The notes below the pieces were generated by a model, which did not search any database, had not been told where the DNA came from, and worked only from the letters and a program-made list of their open reading frames with translations. Shown one piece after another: positions 22,620-34,130 of a stretch of DNA of 64,000 nt; positions within the stretch are counted from its first letter, which is position 1; each line of letters starts with the position of its first letter. The stretch is taken from contig JARDYH010000004.1 in assembly GCA_029215795.1 (NCBI GenBank), positions 29,640,001 through 29,704,000 of the forward strand. The letters are read 5' to 3'. This stretch comes from Anniella stebbinsi (lineage: Eukaryota; Chordata; Lepidosauria; Squamata; Anniellidae). The position numbers and the translations under genes are program-made.

Positions 22620-22775
22620 GTTTTTGAATAGGTTTTCTACCAGTGTAGGTGTCCACAATGTCCTACTTGTGGGTTTCCCATGGTCAGTTGGTTGGCTGCC
22701 ATGTGAGCAGAATGCTTGACTGGATGAATCCTTAGTCTGATCCAACATGGGTCTTCTGATGTTCTTATGGACAAT
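22620..22775 (+). mobile_element. CR1 3' end (TTCTTATG subtype)
   Basis: GACTGGATGAATCCTTAGTCTGATCCAACATGG then GTTCTTATGG is the 3' terminus of the CR1 subtype also present at 58440-58500 and 59940-60006. It is truncated. Confidence 0.75.
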
Positions 22776-22885
22776 CTGTAACATTTTGTGTTTTGTGCAG
22801 GGTGGTTGCATCATTAAAGCTGTATCTAGAAGTTTTTGGTTTCAAAGAAAATCCAAACTCTGTGTTGCGCTTGCACATACTGACT

Positions 22886-23403
22886 GGGTTCGGATGACAC
22901 GATAACCAGCAATGGGTTAAATAGTCAAAGATGGGTTAAATCGTCAATGGTGGGTTATTATGTCATCTGTTGAGACTTTTTCACACCATGGTTGATTATT
23001 TGGCTGAAATAACCAACAAAAATAACCAATGCTATGCAGAGTTGATTATTTGAACAACCATTAGTTATCGTGCGTCGGGCGCTGTTGACTGTTTCGTCAT
23101 ACACAGGTTATTTTCAGCGACTACAAAGTCCCCTGGCAAGATTGACCAAAGCAGCAGCTGCCACTCTAGTCCAGCGGGCAGAACTCACAATGGCTGATGG
23201 GATACCTGTGGGAGGACTGGGGAGAGAAAGAGGGCGGGGAATGTGTCGATGAAACATACCGTTGACTAATAGCCAACTCTGTGCTGCCCTTAATCTACAC
23301 CACGGTTGCTTATAATCATGTCATGTGTGGAGTACCCCCTCAATAATCAACCATGGAGTTGACTATTAACCCACCATTGATAATTGTGTTGTCCAAACAC
23401 AGC
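22886..23403. mobile_element. 518-bp hAT-like MITE with 8-bp duplication
   Basis: The ends GGGTTCGGATGACACGAT and the complement of the right end GTGTTTGGACAACACAAT are inverted repeats. Flanks TACTGACT (22878-22885) and CACTGACT (23404-23411) agree at 7 of 8 positions, an 8-bp target duplication typical of hAT. The interior holds many AACCA/TGGTT motifs and no transposase frame. Confidence 0.8.
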
Positions 23404-23411
23404 CACTGACT

Positions 23412-24619
23412 AGGAATGGTGCTGCTGTCACTAAACTGCCAGAGGCAAGATTCTCCATACCCTAATGAAATAATGTTCTACAGACACAGGCTCCAGCTGA
23501 TGGTACAACAAAACTCTAAAGGTTAGAATCCACAAGAATGGTGGGTAGGGCACAGCAGCCTAATGGCTTGGTTGCCAGGCTCTCAGCAAAGAGTGATGGG
23601 AATAATGCCAAAACCTAGGGCTGAGAGGTCAGAGGAACAGACTGGGAAGCAACTCTCAAATAATGATGGGAAAAAGCCACCAGAGCATCCCATAATAAAA
23701 TGTCAGAATCACACCCCTCACTTTTTTTGGGGGGGGGACCTCTCTAGAAGACTAGGTATTGTTGCATTGTAGGGGGAACTGCAGTTTTGGGATAGGGGAA
23801 TCTAAGCTTTGGCCCAAAACAAAGGAGCATAAAGAAGCCAATGATGAAAAATATGGTAGTATTACTAGATTTTTTTCAGTAGTACATTACTGCCAGGATT
23901 TCCTAATCCCTTTCCCAGTGCCTGTTTTTAGGTCTAAATCGAAGCTGCCATCACCACCTGTTTCTAAACCTAAAATGCTCTTGCTTTATATCCCAGTGGA
24001 GGAATTCAGTGGGAGAGAGGAGGGGGGAAGAATCAAGCCAGGAAAGAACTGTGCCAGAGCTTACAAAATTGAGCTGCAACTGAAAGAAGTTTCCAGAAAT
24101 AGGTTCTTCCTTTCCAGCAAGAAAGCTTTTCTATCCCAGAGGTGATGTTCTTCATGAAGCATGCCAGCAAGTAAGAGAATTACATTTGCTAGATGGGTTG
24201 AACTTAGCTGATGAGAGATTGATGTCCCCAAGTGGGCAATTTGAGAACAAAGCAAGAAGTAAGACCAGAAACAAATGGCCTGCAATGAAGGGGAGAGGAG
24301 CAAGCATACTGTGTGCGTGTATATGCAGGGCCAACCCAAGACAATTTGCTTCTTGAGGCAAAGAACAGGATGGTTCCCCTCCCATTCCACGTACAAAAAG
24401 CCAATGGGACCAGGCAATGAATCTGCCTTCAACAGTGATGATAGGACAGTGTCCTCTGTTGCACATGAAGGTAGCAGGCTAACTTAGGCGTTGCAGAGTA
24501 GGCTGCATAGTACACAACTCTTTCTCCCCAACACCTTGCTGTTGCCTCCCAGCATCTGCTGCCTAAGGCGACTGCTGCCTCACTTTGCCTAATGGCAGGG
24601 CCGGCCCTGTGTGTGTGTA
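23412..24619. other. Unassigned sequence
   Basis: No recognised gene or repeat. Open frames to 128 codons (23759-24145) have no domain-like composition and no consistent splice context. Confidence 0.4.
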
Positions 24620-24965
24620 GGCCTGTTCAGAAGACACCTTAACCCTACTGGTTAAGGTTTTTGGTTAAGCAGCAGGGTTGAAGGTGTCTTGTGCGATGCG
24701 TTTTTGCTAAACCCTGCACACTGACTAACCACAGGTTGGACCGTCTGCAGCAGAGTTAGTGGCTCCAACCATGGCTTAGAGTGTTGCGTGTGACAGCACA
24801 GCTTGTGGTTAGTGCTAACCTCAAAGAACCACAGTTTTGCTAACCACAGAACCTGAAGTATCACAGGAATAGGCTCTCTGTGTGTGTGTGTGTGAGTGTG
24901 CATGTGAATTCAGTTAGATCAGTTCCCTGACTGAGACCCTGTTCAAATGACACCCAAGACATGAT
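24620..24965. mobile_element. Remnant of AACC/GGTT-rich hAT-like MITE
   Basis: GTTCAGAAGACACCTTAACC at the left and GTTCAAATGACACCCAAG near 24950 resemble the GTTCGGATGACAC terminus of 22886-23403. The interior has the same TGGTTAAG/CTAACCAC motifs. A (GT)n run lies at 24881-24896. Orientation and ends are unclear. Confidence 0.5.
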
Positions 24966-25004
24966 TAAGCCGCTAACCCTTTTGCAGCAAATGGTTAGTG
25001 AACA

Positions 25005-25330
25005 TATTTAAACAACACAAATAACATAAAAAAATTGAGAAACAAATTACAAATTGCATCCAAACAAACTACTTCTGATGCTATCTTGTCAACACATGGA
25101 TCAATTGAAGGCAGCCTTGAAAAGGAAGGCCTTTAAAGTCTCCCTAAAAGATATAATTAATTAACGAGGCAATCCAGATGTCAATTGGAAGGGAATTGCA
25201 AAGATTTGAGGACCACTGTTGAGAAGGCCCTGTCTGTCTCTTAAGCATACGTGAATTTTACTGACCTTCATGGTGGGCACCCAGGAAGGACCCTTACTTG
25301 AGATAGATCTTTAGATAGAGACTTTAGTGA
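25005..25330 (-). pseudogene. L2-like LINE fragment, minus strand
   Basis: The run CTTGAAAAGGAAGGCCTTTAAAGTCTCCC, then GGAAGGGAATTGCAAAGATTTGAGGACCACTGTTGAGAAGGCCCTGTC, matches the minus-strand body of L2-like copies at 4980 and 56814. The 3' tail lies to the left. Confidence 0.65.
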
Positions 25331-25423
25331 CACAGCTTCCTTTGATGAGGCTTTCTTCTGGGGGCATTTGGTGTGTGGGCTTGGGCTGTGATGTACAATC
25401 CGATCACAGAGGGGATGATAGGA

Positions 25424-25700
25424 CTACAACATAAGTAGAGCCATGCTGGATCAGACCAAGGGTCCATGTAGTCCAGCACTCTGTTCACACTGTGGCCCAC
25501 CAGCTGTCGACCAGAAACCCACAAGCGGGTCCAACAGCACCCTCCCGCCCCTGTTCCCCAGCAACTGGTGTATATAGGTTCACTGCCTCTGATACTGGAG
25601 GTAGCACACAACCATCAGGATTAGTAGCCACTGATAGCCTTCTCAACAGAGCCTGAGACTCTGTTGAGACACAACAGAGCAGGTTCCTGAGTAACCCGAC
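25424..25700 (-). mobile_element. CR1 3' end, minus strand (TTCTTATG subtype)
   Basis: The complement of ATGCTGGATCAGACCAAGGGTCC, then CTGTGGCCCACCAGCTGTCGACC, GAAACCCACAAGCGGG, CCCCAGCAACTGGTGTATAT and GCCTCTGATACTGGAGGTAGC. This is the same order as the plus-strand CR1 at 58260-58490, reversed. Confidence 0.85.
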
Positions 25701-25859
25701 TGCAGCTCTGATGAGAGGTTCTTCTTCCTCTTTTTCCTTATCCACAGAAATTGTCTGGGGATTATGATGACTTCCAAGCTAGTTTGCTTCTGCAGCAGAT
25801 CATAGTATGTGTCCCTGTCCTTGTCTGGAACATGCTTTATGCACCACTGCTTTGAGATT

Positions 25860-26058
25860 GAGCTCTTAATGCAGTACTACCTGGTTTGACTCTTGCCTTG
25901 TCATTGCCATGAACTCACTAGGTGGCCCTTAGGCAAGCTGTGCTGTCTTAGCATTTGCCCCTCGTCTGCAATAAAGGGGTTATAATATTGTTGTTAAGGA
26001 TTACAAGTTAATTTTATATGAAGTGCTTTGGGCACTCTAAAACACTATGTTAAATGTG
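25860..26058 (+). mobile_element. MIR-like SINE
   Basis: A core-like block (ACTCACTAGGTGGCCCTTAGGCAAGCTG) is followed by TCTGCAATAAAGGGGTTATAATATTG, TTAAGGATTACAAG and GAAGTGCTTTGGGCACT. This is the order found in MIR/CORE-SINEs. It is strongly diverged, consistent with great age. Confidence 0.65.
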
Positions 26059-26272
26059 ATTCCATTTCTTATCTCTCTCCCATTGCAGTATTCTTTCCCA
26101 ATGCACCTTCCTGACATGTCAAATGGTGCCTTTTTCTTCTTTTCTCAGCCTCCACATGTGTCTGGGTGTGAGCTGGATTTAAAGGGGGGGGAAGCAACAG
26201 TGTGGGAAGATTTAAACCTCCCCCCCCCCCATCCACATGTGGAGATCAGCCACATACTGCATACTTAATATA

Positions 26273-27251
26273 CAGTGGTGCAACTAGGTAATTTTAAACC
26301 CTGGACCAAATGGTCTTATGGGTGGGGGGCTTTAGATGGCATGTGTTTTGCCACTTCAGTTGTGAAGCACACAGCTAACATTTCTCTCCCCACACCAACA
26401 TAACTGTCATTCCATATTTTACAACTCTTTCTACATTCCTGATACGTTAGAGCAAAATGCAAAACAAGCAAACAAATTTGTCAACCCTGATAAAAAAAAG
26501 AATGAGCACATGCAGTTTTACATTGTAAACTCACTTAAATCGTAGCACCATCATGACTAAAGGAATAAAATGGACTTGTTCTGATGCTACACACATTTAC
26601 TTGGGAACAATCATCCTTTTTTTGTTGAAAAAGATTTGGTGAGAGAGCCATCTCCCTTATTAACATGCCCAGTCACTGAGGTCATCGGATAGGATGCTCC
26701 TGGTGGTTCTGCATGGACCTGTGGCCTGATGGGAGTAGACCTGGAGAAGAGCCTTCAGTGTGGTGGCCCCCTTTCTTTGGAAATCCTTGCCTCTAGAGGT
26801 CAACCAAGCACCAACACTACATTGTTTCTGGTGCCTCCTGAAAACATCTTTATTTCAAGAAGACTTTCTTGATTGACCAGCCATGTTTTTTCTTAGTATT
26901 CTGTTTTTTAAAAAAAACTTTTAATCTGGTGTTTTATTCTTTTTATTTTTTCATCTTTTATTGTTTACAGCTCTGAAATCTGTTTAGATGTGAAGCAGAA
27001 TATAAATGTTGTAAATGAAATAAATACATATTTAAAACAAAACATGTACATGCCCAACCAGCTGCCTCCCTGATTATAATTTCTTTAAAAAGGAGCTGTG
27101 ATTAGCAACATCAGCTGCAGTTGGCTCTGGCATGCCCATTGCTGGTGTTGGGCCTATTTGCTCCCCCACCCCATCACTTGCCATTTGGGGGCCCCTGGGC
27201 TGCAGGGACCCTGGACTTTGGCCCTGAGTTTTAACTCTAGTTGCACCACTG
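26273..27251. mobile_element. 979-bp hAT element with perfect 8-bp TSD
   Basis: The ends CAGTGGTGCAACTAG and the complement of CTAGTTGCACCACTG are perfectly inverted for 15 bp. The flanking octamers TTAATATA at 26265-26272 and 27252-27259 are identical. CAGTGG termini plus an 8-bp duplication assign it to hAT. There is no transposase frame. Part of the interior (about 26643-27033) is an L2-like LINE end inserted later or captured. GGGGGCCCCTGGGCTGCAGG near the right end is element sequence. Confidence 0.9.
26643..27033 (+). pseudogene. L2-like LINE 3' end inside a hAT element
   Basis: The translation carries the FSVVAPFLW…LP-type block in decayed form (AGTGTGGTGGCCCCC, then CTGAAAACATCTTTATTTCAAGAAGAC). 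A T-rich UTR and a GTAAATGAAATAAATACA tail follow. It resembles the C-terminal end of the 4435-4800 copy. Confidence 0.6.
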
Positions 27252-27261
27252 TTAATATAGG

Positions 27262-27360
27262 GTAAAATCCGACATAAGAGTAGATCCATTTAAATGAACT
27301 GAAGTCCCGTTCATTTCAATGGGTCTACTCTAAGTAGGACTTGGGTTATATTTTGCCCAT
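27262..27360. mobile_element. Short hairpin MITE (GTAGACCCATTGAA family)
   Basis: GGTAAAATCC at one end and ATATTTTGCCC at the other flank GAGTAGATCCATTTAAATG and CATTTCAATGGGTCTACTC. It sits directly beside the right TSD of the 26273-27251 hAT element. Confidence 0.75.
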
Positions 27361-27929
27361 AGTGCGTAAGTTTATCTCTAACTCTGAGCCTGACTTATAC
27401 TTTAGTTTTGGTCTTCCTCTGTTGATTTTGCGCCTGATCCATCCTGTTCTCTTGTCTTGACTTTTGCATGACCTTGGCCATGGTTTATGATCTTGCTTGC
27501 CTTGGGTAACCTGAAACAAGGCAGCCAACGGATCGAGACAAAAGACCACTGATGGACAGGAAAGCTCCGAAACAGCCCACAGGCAGATGCTTTTTATTAG
27601 TTTAACAGCCAATATCCAACCAAACTGCAAATTAGGCATCGTGAAAACAACAATAGATTACTTGTTCTATCGAACAGCTGAGCTAATAATAAAAAATGTG
27701 CAATAAGTGAATGATCAGCCAAAGAGGTGGGGGTGGGGGTGGAAGACATTCCATAAGACAAATAGCCAAAGATCTGCAGAATGACCAACCATGTCATTAG
27801 AGCTTAGGAATTACATAAAAATGAGATGTTTTCTTTTAAAGCAGACAGGCACAGTCTTATCCTTATGGTCCTTCAACCGACTGCAATTCATGAGTATTAA
27901 TGTTCAACTAATATGTCAGGGTTCTCCAC
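27361..27929. other. Unassigned sequence
   Basis: No recognised feature. Confidence 0.4.
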
Positions 27930-28209
27930 TAGAGTGACCATATGGAAAGGAGGACAGGGCTCCTGTATCTTTAACAGTTGTATATAAAAGGGCATTTCAG
28001 CAGGTGCCATTTGTATACATGCAGCACCTGGTTTATACTAGAGTGGCCAGATAAAAAAAAGAGGGCAGGGCTCCTTCAGTTTTAATTGTTATGAAGAGGG
28101 GATTTCACCAGGTGCTGTATGCATACAAATGACACCTGCTGAAACTACCTTTTCAATACAACTGTTAAAGATATAGGAGCCCTGTCCTCCTTTCTATATG
28201 GTTACACTA
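27930..28209. mobile_element. Family A foldback hAT-like MITE, copy 1
   Basis: The ends TAGAGTGACCATATGG and the complement of the right end TAGTGTAACCATATAG are inverted. Both are followed by AAAGGAGGACAGGGCTCC and CTTTAACAGTTG. A second terminus-like sequence (ACTAGAGTGGCCAGAT) lies inside at about 28037. Flanks TTCTCCAC and TATCTCCAC fit an 8-bp duplication with one inserted base. It is non-coding. Confidence 0.85.
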
Positions 28210-28999
28210 TATCTCCACTCTTTACAAAGCAATAGGGAGAATTGCTCCATGTTCCTAATCAGATTTACTTGAAAGGAAGGGGGTTACTTCACAAATGTTA
28301 TAAAATTCCTGCAAGCAAGGAAGGCACATGTAGATTATAATATGATGACTGCACGTCTCGAGTTTTAACTCCTTGCACACGTGCTGGGAAGCCACAATTT
28401 GTGGCTCCCCATAGCCTGGAAACCATGTATAGGAGAAAACACACATAGGTCTATGTGTTCAGTTGTCACCCATTGGGGTAACTCACTGGGTTGGACTGCT
28501 GGGGCTCACTACTCCATCTGCTGCCCCAGGATCTTGTTTGAACCCACTCTTAAACACTGTAGCACACTTTAGTAGTATGACTAGTGGTATATTTAGGAAA
28601 CATGGGATAGATTAGAAAACCTAGGAAAATTAGCACATGACTTTTCATGCAAAATACAACTTTTAAAAAAAACCAAACAAAGAAACCATAGAAATATGTT
28701 TTAAAAACAGAACTTTAACATAAAAATTAATTAAACATGCAATTAAATAATGAACATATATGACTAATAACTTTATAGCTCAACACAAGTGTTACATGTA
28801 AGCTAAGGCCCTTAAGACCTTTATTACAAAGTTACAAGATAGTTACACTTCCCAAGTGGTCAGAAAATGTAAAAAGCTATAAGAAATTGTGGTTAGAAAA
28901 AAGCATCAGCTCTGACCTGTAATTCCAAGCCACAGCAGGATTGCAAAACTGAATGTTCACTACCAGGGACTCATCACAGGTAATGGTACAGGGATTCAT
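28210..28999. other. Unassigned AT-rich sequence
   Basis: No recognised gene or repeat. 28600-28830 is strongly A-rich. Confidence 0.4.
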
Positions 29000-29809
29000 G
29001 GACTTCGCTAGCCCCAGAACCATCTGGCAGCCAGGTAATTCTTGGGGCTAAACTTGATAAGACATTGAATATCTGTGATTTGATCTTCTGCTTCTCTTAA
29101 TTTCTTTTAAAAGCAGCCCTGGGGGAGGGGCGTTGTGTCCCTCTTGCCCCTTGCTTTATTTGAAGACAATAAAGAGGTCTGCCATGGAATCCACAAAGCT
29201 TTATTCAGGCAATAAACATCTTCTCCCAGCTGAAGGGAGTTTAAAAGTTCTATGGGGACTGGTCCTCTAGGCAAGATTATGCAAAGTAAGCAAACCAGTT
29301 GTTATTTCAAGGAAAAGGAAAGCTCATTTCTTTCAGACGCCTCAATGTCAGGGAGACTGGTTCTGACCAAGCCATTTCCGAGCAATCACTTGGGCCGACC
29401 TCCTCTGCCCTTCCATTGTCTCAGCCCGCCTTTCTCTCCTATGGAATCTTGCATCCACCAGGCTTTCTACACCCTCCTCCGAAGAAGAAGCCTGATTCTC
29501 AGCTTGGGGGTTATTTACACCATCAGAGATAAGAGCTAGCGAAAGTTCATGCGCAGCTGGGGAAGTGCCCATGGGAACTAACTTCCCCACTCCTAGTACA
29601 GACTGGGATGTCTCTTGCGCTATCTCTTCAGCCTCAGAATCTGACTCTAAATTATCATCTGACAGTCCTTCTCCCTGCCCAAGGGGAACAAGTTCAGATA
29701 CTACAAGGGGGTTTAAGCCTTATCCTTTGCATATGTTTTCTGAGTCACTCCCCTCCCCACTTGTAATTTCCTCACTAGGTAAAACATGCCAGGAATTTGG
29801 GTGTGGACG
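29000..29809 (-). pseudogene. Possible LTR-retrotransposon fragment, minus
   Basis: On the minus strand a Glu/Ser/Ala-rich frame runs about 29590-29348, with SSEEGVESLVDARFHRRERR and then an RRSAQVIARK-like basic stretch. It resembles the acidic and basic C-terminal tail of Ty3/gypsy-type polyproteins in reptiles. Downstream (about 29260-29150) come two AATAAAG signals, as in an LTR R/U5 region. No TG/CA ends or duplication were found, and the start is not defined. It could also be an unrelated decayed gene. Confidence 0.35.
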
Positions 29810-30205
29810 TAGGGTGACCAATTGTCAGGATTTCCCCGGATTTGTCCTGGTTTTTGTTCTATCCTGGGTGTCTGGGGGGGGGGGTCTGTAATTGTCTATA
29901 ATATCCTGTAATGATACACTTTCCCCTTTAAGGCCACCATTAGCGTGGCAGGGGGGCATGACGAGCTTTCTGGAGGTATGTCATTCTCCCCCACTGCACC
30001 AGTCAGGGCCTTAAAGGGGAAAGTGAGCGTGACATTCCCAGATATTATAGAAAAGGGCCTGATTGGAGTAGTGGGGTGGGGGTGAGAATGTCATGCTTTC
30101 CCCTCCTCCACTCCAATTGGGGCCTTTAAGGTGACCCCAGAAAGCCATTTTCTTGCCCCCCCACTAGGTGTCCTCTTTTTTGGTTTCTCAAATATGATCA
30201 CCCTA
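29810..30205. mobile_element. Family B hAT-like MITE, copy 1
   Basis: It starts TAGGGTGACCAATTGTCAGG and ends in TGATCACCCTA. It is homologous throughout to the copy at 38124-38545, with ACACTTTCCCCTTTAAGGCC and TATTATAGAAAAGGGCC blocks. The flanks give no convincing duplication. It is non-coding. Confidence 0.85.
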
Positions 30206-30240
30206 GTGTTGCAGGAACATTCTATATTTCCCTAGTCTTG

Positions 30241-30595
30241 GGCTGCCTCGACAAGAGAGGTTTAAAGCTCTTTCAAGGCGCTTAAAAAAATTTACCTCTA
30301 CAAGAACGGAGCGCAAATCGGGCGTAGAGGCGCGTTATCTCTCCGATTATGCGCATTATTGAATGCGCGTTAAATCACGAGTTTTATTTTGCTCCGGCCG
30401 TTAAAGCGCAATTTGACTATGTGAACAAGCGCTTATGCGCATTAACTACTTGTAAAGCGCATTTTGGTCATCCGTTAATGCACTTCGCCACCTCTCGCCG
30501 CCTCTCGTGCAGAGGTATTAGGTGTAAATGCGCTTCAGCGATTATGCGCTTAATTGCCTAACCGGGCGCAAAAGTGAATCCTTGTAGAGGGGACC
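30241..30595. mobile_element. Family M GCGC-rich MITE, copy 1 (3-bp TSD)
   Basis: A 355-bp element starts GGCTGCCTCGACAAG and ends CTTGTAGAGGGGACC. It is flanked by TTG on both sides (30238-30240 and 30596-30598). The interior is packed with GCGC words such as TTAAAGCGCA and ATTATGCGCATTA. The second copy at 36774-37129 is 356 bp with TTA on both sides. A 3-bp TTA-like duplication fits PIF/Harbinger. It is non-coding. Confidence 0.85.
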
Positions 30596-31000
30596 TTGGA
30601 CAGATCACTACCTGTCTATTTCCAGGCTCAATATGATGTATAAAGCTGTTTATGACCTGGAACCAAGCAATTTGAAAGGCCTCATTCTCCCATACAAGCC
30701 TGCCCATGTTTTAAGATCTTCAGGGGAGGTGTTTCTCTTGGTCCCACCATAGCCGGAGGCACTTTTTGTTGAGGACGTGAGAGAGCGACTTCTCAGTGGC
30801 CGCTCACGGAGGCTGCAATGTTGTGCCAAGTGAGACCGTGTGGGCTCCCTCTTTGTTTCCTTCTGACAGCAAGCAAAGACATTTTTATTCAGGCAGGTCT
30901 TTCATATATAAGATGGTTTGTTGCTCAACATTTTTAAAAAACTGTTTTGGTTCTGTTTATTATTTTTGTGGTTGTGATAGTTGTGTTTTTAATTAATTTG
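30596..31000 (+). pseudogene. L2-like LINE C-terminal end and UTR
   Basis: Blocks encode an AQYDVYKAVYDLEP-like stretch, then a GGCACTTTTTGTTGAGGACG region. A decayed LW…SLFP motif (VWAPSLFPSDSKQRHF at about 30844) follows, leading into a T-rich UTR. The order matches L2-type 3' ends. Several frameshifts are present. Confidence 0.6.
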
Positions 31001-31525
31001 TTTTTATGTCATGTTTTAATCATGATTCTTCGTTAAAATCTGTGTTCACGGCCCTTCGCTTCCAAACAATGCCATCGGCCTATATAGAGGGGAAATATAA
31101 AAGATTGCCATACTCCCAGAGTTATTGTATTTGTGGAGTGGCGGAGGTGGAAGACGTGGTGCATTATTTACTATATTGTCCCCTGTATAAGGAGGTTAGG
31201 GCCCTCTTTTTGGGGGACCTTTTGAAAGTAAGAGCAGGATGGCCAGTGGTTGACACCATTTGTGATTTATTAGCAGGTCACTCCAAATCCATTACAATTA
31301 AAGTAGCAACTTTTGCAGTGGCAGCAAAAAACATTCGCCAATCCTTCCTAGAGGAAGCTGGAGGTGACTGCAGGGGGGATCATTTGTATTAGGTGGGGTA
31401 TTGTACAGGGTAAATTTTAGCCCTCATATTTGACTGTATTCTGTATGGGCAAGCTGTAAGAATGGGATTGATTTTATGGTTGTAACAGCCTTTGTGCTAT
31501 ATACAAATAAAATTTGTTGTTGTTG
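31001..31525 (+). pseudogene. Non-LTR retrotransposon C-terminal CCHC fragment
   Basis: The 128-codon frame at 31006-31392 shows EGKYKRLPYSQSYCICG, then DVVHYLLYCPLYKEVRALF. That gives a C-x-C…H…C zinc-binding pattern as in C-terminal ends of non-LTR RT proteins. The UTR ends AACAGCCTTTGTGCTATATACAAATAAAATTTG with a (TTG)n tail. I cannot name the clade from this piece. It is 5' truncated, but the remaining frame is intact. Confidence 0.65.
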
Positions 31526-31596
31526 TAAAATCTGCATTTTATTATTGTTAGCTGTCTTGAGTGCCAGTTTTGGCAGAAAGGTGGGATATGAAAGCT

Positions 31597-31705
31597 GCAA
31601 TCCTATGCATTGTTTAGACAGAAAAAAAAGTCCCACATCTCCCAGTGGGAGTTGAAGGACCTTTTTCTGTCTAAACATGCATAGGTTTGCACCATAGATG
31701 AATGA
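31597..31705. mobile_element. Family H hairpin MITE, copy 1
   Basis: GCAATCCTATGCATTGTTTAGACAG pairs with CTGTCTAAACATGCATAGGTTTGC, around CTCCCAGTGGGAGTTG. The same family recurs at 38703-38836 and 49765-49965. Confidence 0.8.
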
Positions 31706-32172
31706 ATTCCATTTCCCCCAAATAGGATAAATAGCAACTTGACCCCCCCCCCCATTTAGCTTGACAGAAATGCACATGGGGTAACCCCTTTCCTCACATT
31801 AGCCACAATCCAATTGCTATTCTTGACAGCAGCTTTTAAAATATATGGTTGATCCAGTTACCGTTCCCCAGCTTCTCATCGGTCTGGCCCTTTGAGTTCA
31901 ACATTTAAATACAAAAAAAGCTTCAGTATTAAGGGCAGGTTGACTGCCCCTGCCCCCCTCCCTGTCATGACTCCAACTGAAGCTTTGCAAGTCATAATGA
32001 CTGCTGGAGGAAGAGCTAGTGAAAAAGCCAGGATACGTTTTTTTTTTTTTTTTTTGAGACCTGCGAACAGGCTTCTGCTCTTCCTGGCAAAGAGGGCTCA
32101 TTTTCCTCCACTCCTTTGGCCAAACATGAAATCCACATCAAACCTTACCTGGAGAATCAATAGGGCGCTTAC
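31706..32172. other. Unassigned; poly(T) run
   Basis: A T17 run lies at 32039-32055, and C-runs lie near 31743. No gene is recognised. Confidence 0.45.
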
Positions 32173-32313
32173 TAGATCAGCCTCCTCCAACCTGGTATCC
32201 TCCCAGGTGTTTTGGACTACAACTTCCATCCTTTCTGACTATTTGCTGTGCTAACGAGGGCTGATGGGAATTGAAGTCCAAAACATCTGGAGGGCATCAC
32301 ATTGGGGCAGGCT
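32173..32313. mobile_element. Hairpin MITE (ACTACAACTCCCATC type)
   Basis: CAGCCTCCTCCAACCTGG and the complement of the right end CAGCCTGCCCCAATGTG, with GTTTTGGACTACAACTTCC pairing with GGAATTGAAGTCCAAAAC. This is a complete foldback of a family with at least five more copies here. Confidence 0.8.
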
Positions 32314-32490
32314 CTACTTGAGTGCTTAGATCACAATTAGCCAATGGGTTCCAATTTGAAACAAACTGAAGGATTTTGTTTCAGAATAACAAGATAATTT
32401 ACTTTAGCATTGTTGTTTCTTAAGTGACAGGCAGGATTCAAAACACAACCACAAAAGTAGAACCTATCCATATTTAATGCAATATATAAC

Positions 32491-32575
32491 TTAGGTTGAC
32501 CATATTCTGGAAACCAAAAAGGAGGGCAACATGGGGCATGTCCAGCACCAAGGGGGGGGGGTGTCCACCTGAACA
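32491..32575. mobile_element. Half hAT-like MITE (GGTTGACCATATTCTGG end)
   Basis: TTAGGTTGACCATATTCTGGAAACC resembles the left terminus of family K (40038, TAGGGTGACCAGATTTTGGAAACC). The right end is not found. 32576-33365 has no recognised feature. Confidence 0.55.
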
Positions 32576-33365
32576 TAGCCTTGGTCACATGTCTGATTTA
32601 AAGCACACAATTAAGACAAATCTGTGCTCTTGAATTTGGCCGAAAGTAGTCAACCAACATGTAAACTAGAACAACCAGAAGAGAAATCACGGTGCAGAAC
32701 AAAGATATTTGTTTAATCCCCTTCTCTGTCTAAAGATCAGGCCATCCTATCTTTTAGTCTTTCTTATGAGAACATCACAGAATTACTCATGCTCACTGCC
32801 AACATCCCAAAGGGCACAATCCTGGAATTGCTTGCAAATTTGTAATTGCTTCTAGATGTTGTGGGACTTATGAGTGCCTGAGTTGTGTGTGGAAAGAAAG
32901 CAGGACATTAATTATTTTTTAATCTAATCGTCTTCCTATCCCCACTCAAATAAAAATAAAAAGCTATCAGATAATATGCATAGCCACTGCCAGCTGACAG
33001 AAGATGAATACATCATTCTGTCACCCCTAATGGATCAGCAAATCCACCCATCAGCCATGTGCCAAATCGCCAGCCAAACATTATTAGGAAGAATATGCTG
33101 CAATTTGTCATGATGGCAGATATGCTGCTGTCTTCCTCCTCCAGTGTGCCTCTGGGGAAAAGTCTGAGTCAGTTCATGCTTTAGCCGTGAAAACATTCCT
33201 GTAAGGGGCAGGTGAATGCTTCTTTCCTCCATCACATGCTTCAAACAAGTGTTCCAGTCCAGCAGCTACAATGGACCATCCATGGTTCTGCTTCCTTCCA
33301 AACTCTTATCAGTACTTTGCAGATGCCTTCAGGATTCACTCCAGATCTGAGGGTTCCTCAACTTC

Positions 33366-33735
33366 TTAGGATGGCCAGAACAGGTGCCCTATTTTGCAGG
33401 TGTCCTTTATCATAAAGGCTGCCCAGTCCAAGTCCAGATTAAAGAGAAAGAGCTATAAGAATGAAGAGCAGGGGCCTTGATGTTGCCCATCAGCAATTAA
33501 AGATGAACTCTAAGAAGGGAATGCCCAGGGGCCTTGAAGTTGACCACCAACAGTTAGCAGACAGGGCAGCAGGTTGAAGTAGCCATACAGGTCACCTAAC
33601 CACCATTTTCCCCGTTATAGTGAGCTGTGTTGTATTTCTATTTAAATTATTGCAATCTGCATATAAATTTGCACATGCAAATCTGCACCATTTTGGTCTT
33701 CTTTTTGGTGATATGTAATTGGCACCCTACTTTGG
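33366..33735 (+). mobile_element. Family C copy with internal duplication
   Basis: Family C blocks occur in order from GGATGGCCAGAACAGGTG to TTTTTGGTGATATGTAATTGGCACCC. The segment GGGGCCTTGAAGTTG…CAGCAATT/CAACAGTTAG appears twice (about 33470 and 33528), an internal duplication not seen in other copies. Confidence 0.8.
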
Positions 33736-34130
33736 GGAAACACAGAACATTAAAATATTTTACATGAAAAATAATAGCCTCAGTTAGAGAAGCCCCAGAA
33801 AACAAGGAGTATTCTGTATCCAGTGTGATAAGAAACATTTTCTCATGCTCATTTTAATATAGACATTATAACTTCCACATAGAATATATAGAGGGAGAGG
33901 TAAGCCCATGTGGATCTCTGAGTATATAAACATGCACAGAAGGAGCATTTCCTTAGCCCCTAGACAGAGTCTGGGGGCGGCATAGCATATTTGAATTCCT
34001 AGATCCAAGGTTGTAGACAACGCTCTGACCTTGGACCCAGGAATCTGAGCTCCTTGCCATCCTTCTTGCAGCCAGTGCAGAGAGAACCGTGTTGGCTGCC
34101 TCACTGAGCGTACAAGAGTGACCTTGAAGA

